DNA of 64,000 nt. Origin: Lycorma delicatula. Taxonomy: Eukaryota > Arthropoda > Insecta > Hemiptera > Fulgoridae. The translations under genes and the position numbers were made by a program. Positions 62,829 through 64,000 of the stretch are shown one piece after another. The DNA is taken from NCBI RefSeq assembly GCF_047948215.1, contig NC_134462.1, forward strand, positions 112,667,937 through 112,731,936, in the 5' to 3' direction. The first letter of the stretch is position 1; each line of letters opens with the position of its first letter. A model generated the notes under the pieces. That model did not search any database. It was not told the origin of the DNA and saw only the letters and a list, made by a program, of their open reading frames with translations.

Positions 62829-63914
62829 GACTAGGTATCTGGTGTGTTATTTGTCGGCCACACTGGTCTGCCAACCATACAATAGAATTTTTTTCTATGT
62901 AAGTTGTGATATTACAATAGTTTAGTTAGGCATGACTGTCGACACTAGCACTACTATTCAATTGACTAGATACCTGGTGCGTTAAATCTCGCGGCTACAC
63001 CAGTCTGCTGACAATACAAGTGAAACTTGATCTAAGCAACTTCTGAAATTACAATACTTTAGCTAGGCCCGACTGCCGACGCCACCACTGCTACTCCTCT
63101 GACTAGGTACATGATGCGTTAAGTCTCGCGGCTACACCAGCTGCCGACCGTACAAGTGAAATATGACCTATGGATGTTCTGAACTTACAATATTTTAGTT
63201 TAATATTTTATTTAGGGCCTACTGTCGACGGTTGTACTACTACACATTTGACTGTGTACCTTGTGCGTTAAGTCTCGCGGCTATACCATTCTGCCGATTA
63301 TACAAGTGAAATTTGTTCTATGTAATTCGTGAAACTGTAATAGTTTAGTTAGGCCGGACTGGCGACGCTACCACTGCTACACGTCTGACTAGGTTCCTTG
63401 AGCGTTAACCCTCGCGGCTACACCGGTCCGCCGAACATACAAGTGAAATTATTCTTTTTAAGCTGTGAAATTGCAATAGTTTAATTAGCCCGAAATTCAA
63501 AGCTACCACGGCAAAACCTCTGACTCGGTTCCTGGTGAGTTAAGTCTTGCGGCTACACCAGTCTGCCGAAACTAAAAGTAAAATTTATTCTATGTAAGTA
63601 GTGAATTTACAATACTTTACCGCTGTTAGACTTCTGACTAGGTTCCTACTGCGTTAAGCCTCGCGGCTACACTAGTTATTTCTACTCCTTTCACTACGTA
63701 TCTGGAGAGTTAAACCACGAAGCTACACCAGTCTGCCGAGCATAGAAGTGAAGTTTGTTCTATTAGGGTTGTGAAACTACAATACTTTAATTAGGCAAGA
63801 CTATCGAATCTAGCACCGTTATACCTCTGAGTAGAACCTGGTGCGTTATATCTCGCGGTTACACCAGACTGCCGAACATGCAAGTGAAATTAGTTATATG
63901 TAAGTGATGAAATT
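62829..63914 (+). repeat. satellite array, unit about 136 bp
   Basis: Units begin GACTAGGT at about 62829, 62964, 63101, 63250, 63387, 63522, 63636, 63692 and 63829. Spacings are 135-137 bp, with one at 149, one at 114 and one at 56, the last two being truncated units. Each unit carries GCGTTAAGTCTCGCGGCTAC, CAGTCTGCCGA, TACAAGTGAAATTT and ATAGTTTAGTTAGGC. Markedly richer in GC than the rest of the window. No coding frame persists across units. Confidence 0.92.
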
Positions 63915-63917
63915 ACA

Positions 63918-64000
63918 CCCACCGGGTTGGTCTAGTGGTTAACGCGTCTTCCCAAATCAGCTGATTTGGAAGTCGAGAGTTACAGCGTTCAAGTCCTAGT
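63918..64000 (+). mobile_element. tRNA-derived SINE (family B), cut by window end
   Basis: Head of the family at 59460: GGTTGGTCTAGTGGTTAACG, CTTCCCAAATCAGCTGATTT and GCGTTCAAGTCC. It interrupts a satellite unit right after GAAATTACA. Confidence 0.9.

Noticed and set aside
62829..63914. CRISPR-like array
   Set aside because: Whole units of about 136 bp repeat with divergence; there are no short repeats with unique spacers and the genome is eukaryotic.

Overview
This is eukaryotic, intron-rich, strongly AT-rich DNA with a heavy load of decayed transposons. Several things point to an insect, most plausibly a hemipteran: mariner/IS630-type transposase remnants, Penelope-like retroelement remnants, Jockey/CR1-like LINE pieces, tRNA-derived SINEs, and ASCC3-like exons closest in wording to animal ASCC3. 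The species assignment is an inference. No bacterial genes, operons, CRISPR arrays or rRNA were seen.

The only conventional gene I can name is ASCC3 (activating signal cointegrator 1 complex subunit 3, a Ski2-like helicase with two helicase cassettes). Fourteen exons or exon pieces lie between about 9.30 and 44.18 kb. Twelve are on the minus strand, from 44.18 kb (helicase cassette 1, Walker A) down to 9.30 kb (C-terminus). Two exons that belong between the 31.1 kb and 23.0 kb exons lie on the PLUS strand, at 24.65 and 27.58 kb. Their splice phases fit the minus-strand exons exactly, so the locus carries an internal inversion. The exons for the first Sec63 module and nearly all of the second helicase cassette are absent, and so are the N-terminal exons. 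Five of the C-terminal and helicase exons carry coding lesions: a 10-nt deletion, an in-frame TGA, a roughly 15-nt insertion plus loss of the exon's 5' part, a 2-nt insertion and a 1-nt deletion. I read it as a rearranged pseudogene; a badly assembled or error-bearing contig is the main alternative.

Layout: 0-9 kb is AT-rich DNA with microsatellites, one unrecognised exon-like block (1.93-2.06 kb), a SINE fragment and an inverted repeat. 9.3-23.3 kb holds the 3' half of ASCC3, whose introns contain a Penelope-like remnant with an inverted terminal copy, two IS630/mariner-type remnants, one mariner remnant and a fragment of an insect repeat-borne gene. 23.3-31.1 kb is the inverted block with one mariner remnant. 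31.1-44.2 kb holds the 5' half of the surviving ASCC3 exons, with introns containing a LINE piece, two SINEs, two mariners, a 1.9-kb element with long terminal inverted repeats and a TA duplication, a Penelope RT piece, and a striking perfect interleaved inverted repeat (A-B-A'-B') at 35.1-35.36 kb. 44.2-64 kb has no recognisable host gene: a Penelope-like GIY-YIG C-terminus followed by a hammerhead-ribozyme-like motif (46.4-46.95 kb), LINE remnants (47.6-49.5 kb), SINEs, CT/GT microsatellites and a satellite of about 136 bp (62.8-63.9 kb), one lone inverted monomer of which sits at 54.8 kb.

No pathway or operon can be drawn from the window. What is informative is rearrangement: the inverted exon block, perfect hairpins, the interleaved inverted repeat and a lesion that completes a palindrome all suggest template-switching or fold-back repair in and around the decaying ASCC3 locus.
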